This document shows, piece after piece, positions 63,975-64,000 of a DNA stretch of 64,000 bases. The stretch comes from Serratia sp. PL17 (lineage in GTDB: Bacteria; Pseudomonadota; Gammaproteobacteria; Enterobacterales; Enterobacteriaceae). A program made the position numbers and the translations under genes. The notes beneath the pieces are model-generated. The model was not told the DNA's origin. It saw only the letters and a program-made list of their open reading frames with translations, and did not search any database. The stretch spans positions 682,001 through 746,000 of the forward strand of contig NZ_JAFIBY010000001.1 in NCBI RefSeq assembly GCF_017832355.1. Reading direction: 5' to 3'. How positions within the stretch are numbered: position 1 is the first letter of the stretch; the number at the start of each line of letters is the position of its first letter.

Positions 63975-64000
63975 ATGTTGGCAGAAAGAATCAAGCAATG
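63975..64000 (+). CDS. Possible start of a further gene, cut by the window edge
   Basis: An ATG at 63975 opens MLAERIKQ before the window ends. Repressors of the XRE type often begin this way (LAERIK), and it would be divergent from the nuclease gene. Eight codons are too few for a firm call. Confidence 0.2.

Larger units (their letters stand above)
39764..64000. mobile_element. P2-like prophage, late half (continues beyond the window)
   Basis: All P2 late functions are present from ogr to Q: activator (ogr), tail (D, FI, FII, E, T, U, H, I, J, W, V, S, R, X), lysis and head genes (L, M, N, O, P, Q), then cos and a cargo gene. The left boundary lies between the ptsG terminator and the ogr terminator (39764-39863), where the attachment site should be; the core cannot be read without the other end. 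Integrase, repressor, cox and replication gene A are not in the window and should lie to the right. All structural genes look intact, so the prophage may be functional. Confidence 0.95.

Noticed and set aside
39764..64000. CRISPR arrays, tRNA or rRNA genes, insertion sequences
   Set aside because: No regularly spaced repeats, tRNA-like cloverleaf or transposase sequence was seen here or in the rest of the window.

Overview
The window is chromosomal DNA from an enterobacterium, most likely Serratia or a close relative in the Yersiniaceae. The basis is synteny and protein similarity recalled from E. coli: msyB, mdtG, lpxL, trhO(yceA), yceI, yceJ, yceO, solA, bssS, dinI and pyrC come in the E. 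coli order. They are followed by rne, rluC, yceF, yceD, rpmF, plsX, fabH, fabD, fabG, acpP, fabF, pabC, mltG, tmk, holB, ycfH and ptsG. The mvi/flg block that separates pyrC from rne in E. coli is missing here. Several genes E. coli lacks are interspersed.

Layout: 1-5.3 kb holds a GNAT enzyme, MsyB, a long-type 2-isopropylmalate synthase, an AraC regulator and a persulfide-type operon (BigR/YgaV-like repressor, two YeeE/YedE half-transporters, a glyoxalase-fold protein). 5.4-21.7 kb holds transporters (POT peptide permease, MdtG, TqsA), lipid A acylation (LpxL), tRNA modification (TrhO), the YceI/cytochrome b561 pair, an RcsA-like regulator, SolA, BssS, SOS-regulated DinI and PyrC. 21.8-39.7 kb is the housekeeping core: RNase E and RluC, the rpmF-fab cluster for fatty acid and phospholipid synthesis, pabC-mltG-tmk-holB-ycfH, then ptsG with its Mlc and SgrS control sites.

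From just after ptsG to the right edge lies a P2-like (Peduovirus-type) prophage, seen from its ogr end through the tail, lysis and head genes to the portal gene, the cos site and the first cargo gene. The regulation, integration and replication genes (int, C, cox, A) and the second attachment site must lie beyond 64000. Compared with the P2 order, the block FI-FII-E-T-U is inverted relative to D-ogr and to O-to-H. As a result D and FI are divergent and share one Ogr-type activator box (TGT-N12-ACA). A nearly identical box sits between the divergent O and P genes.

The host-range module is also rearranged. A 789-residue tailspike with an S74-type self-cleaving C-terminal chaperone lies between I and H, the H fibre is short with HxH metal motifs at its tip, and no G assembly chaperone is present. 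Next to cos, where P2 carries old and tin, is an AT-rich gene for a probable Shedu-type (DUF4263) nuclease, a candidate anti-phage defence system.
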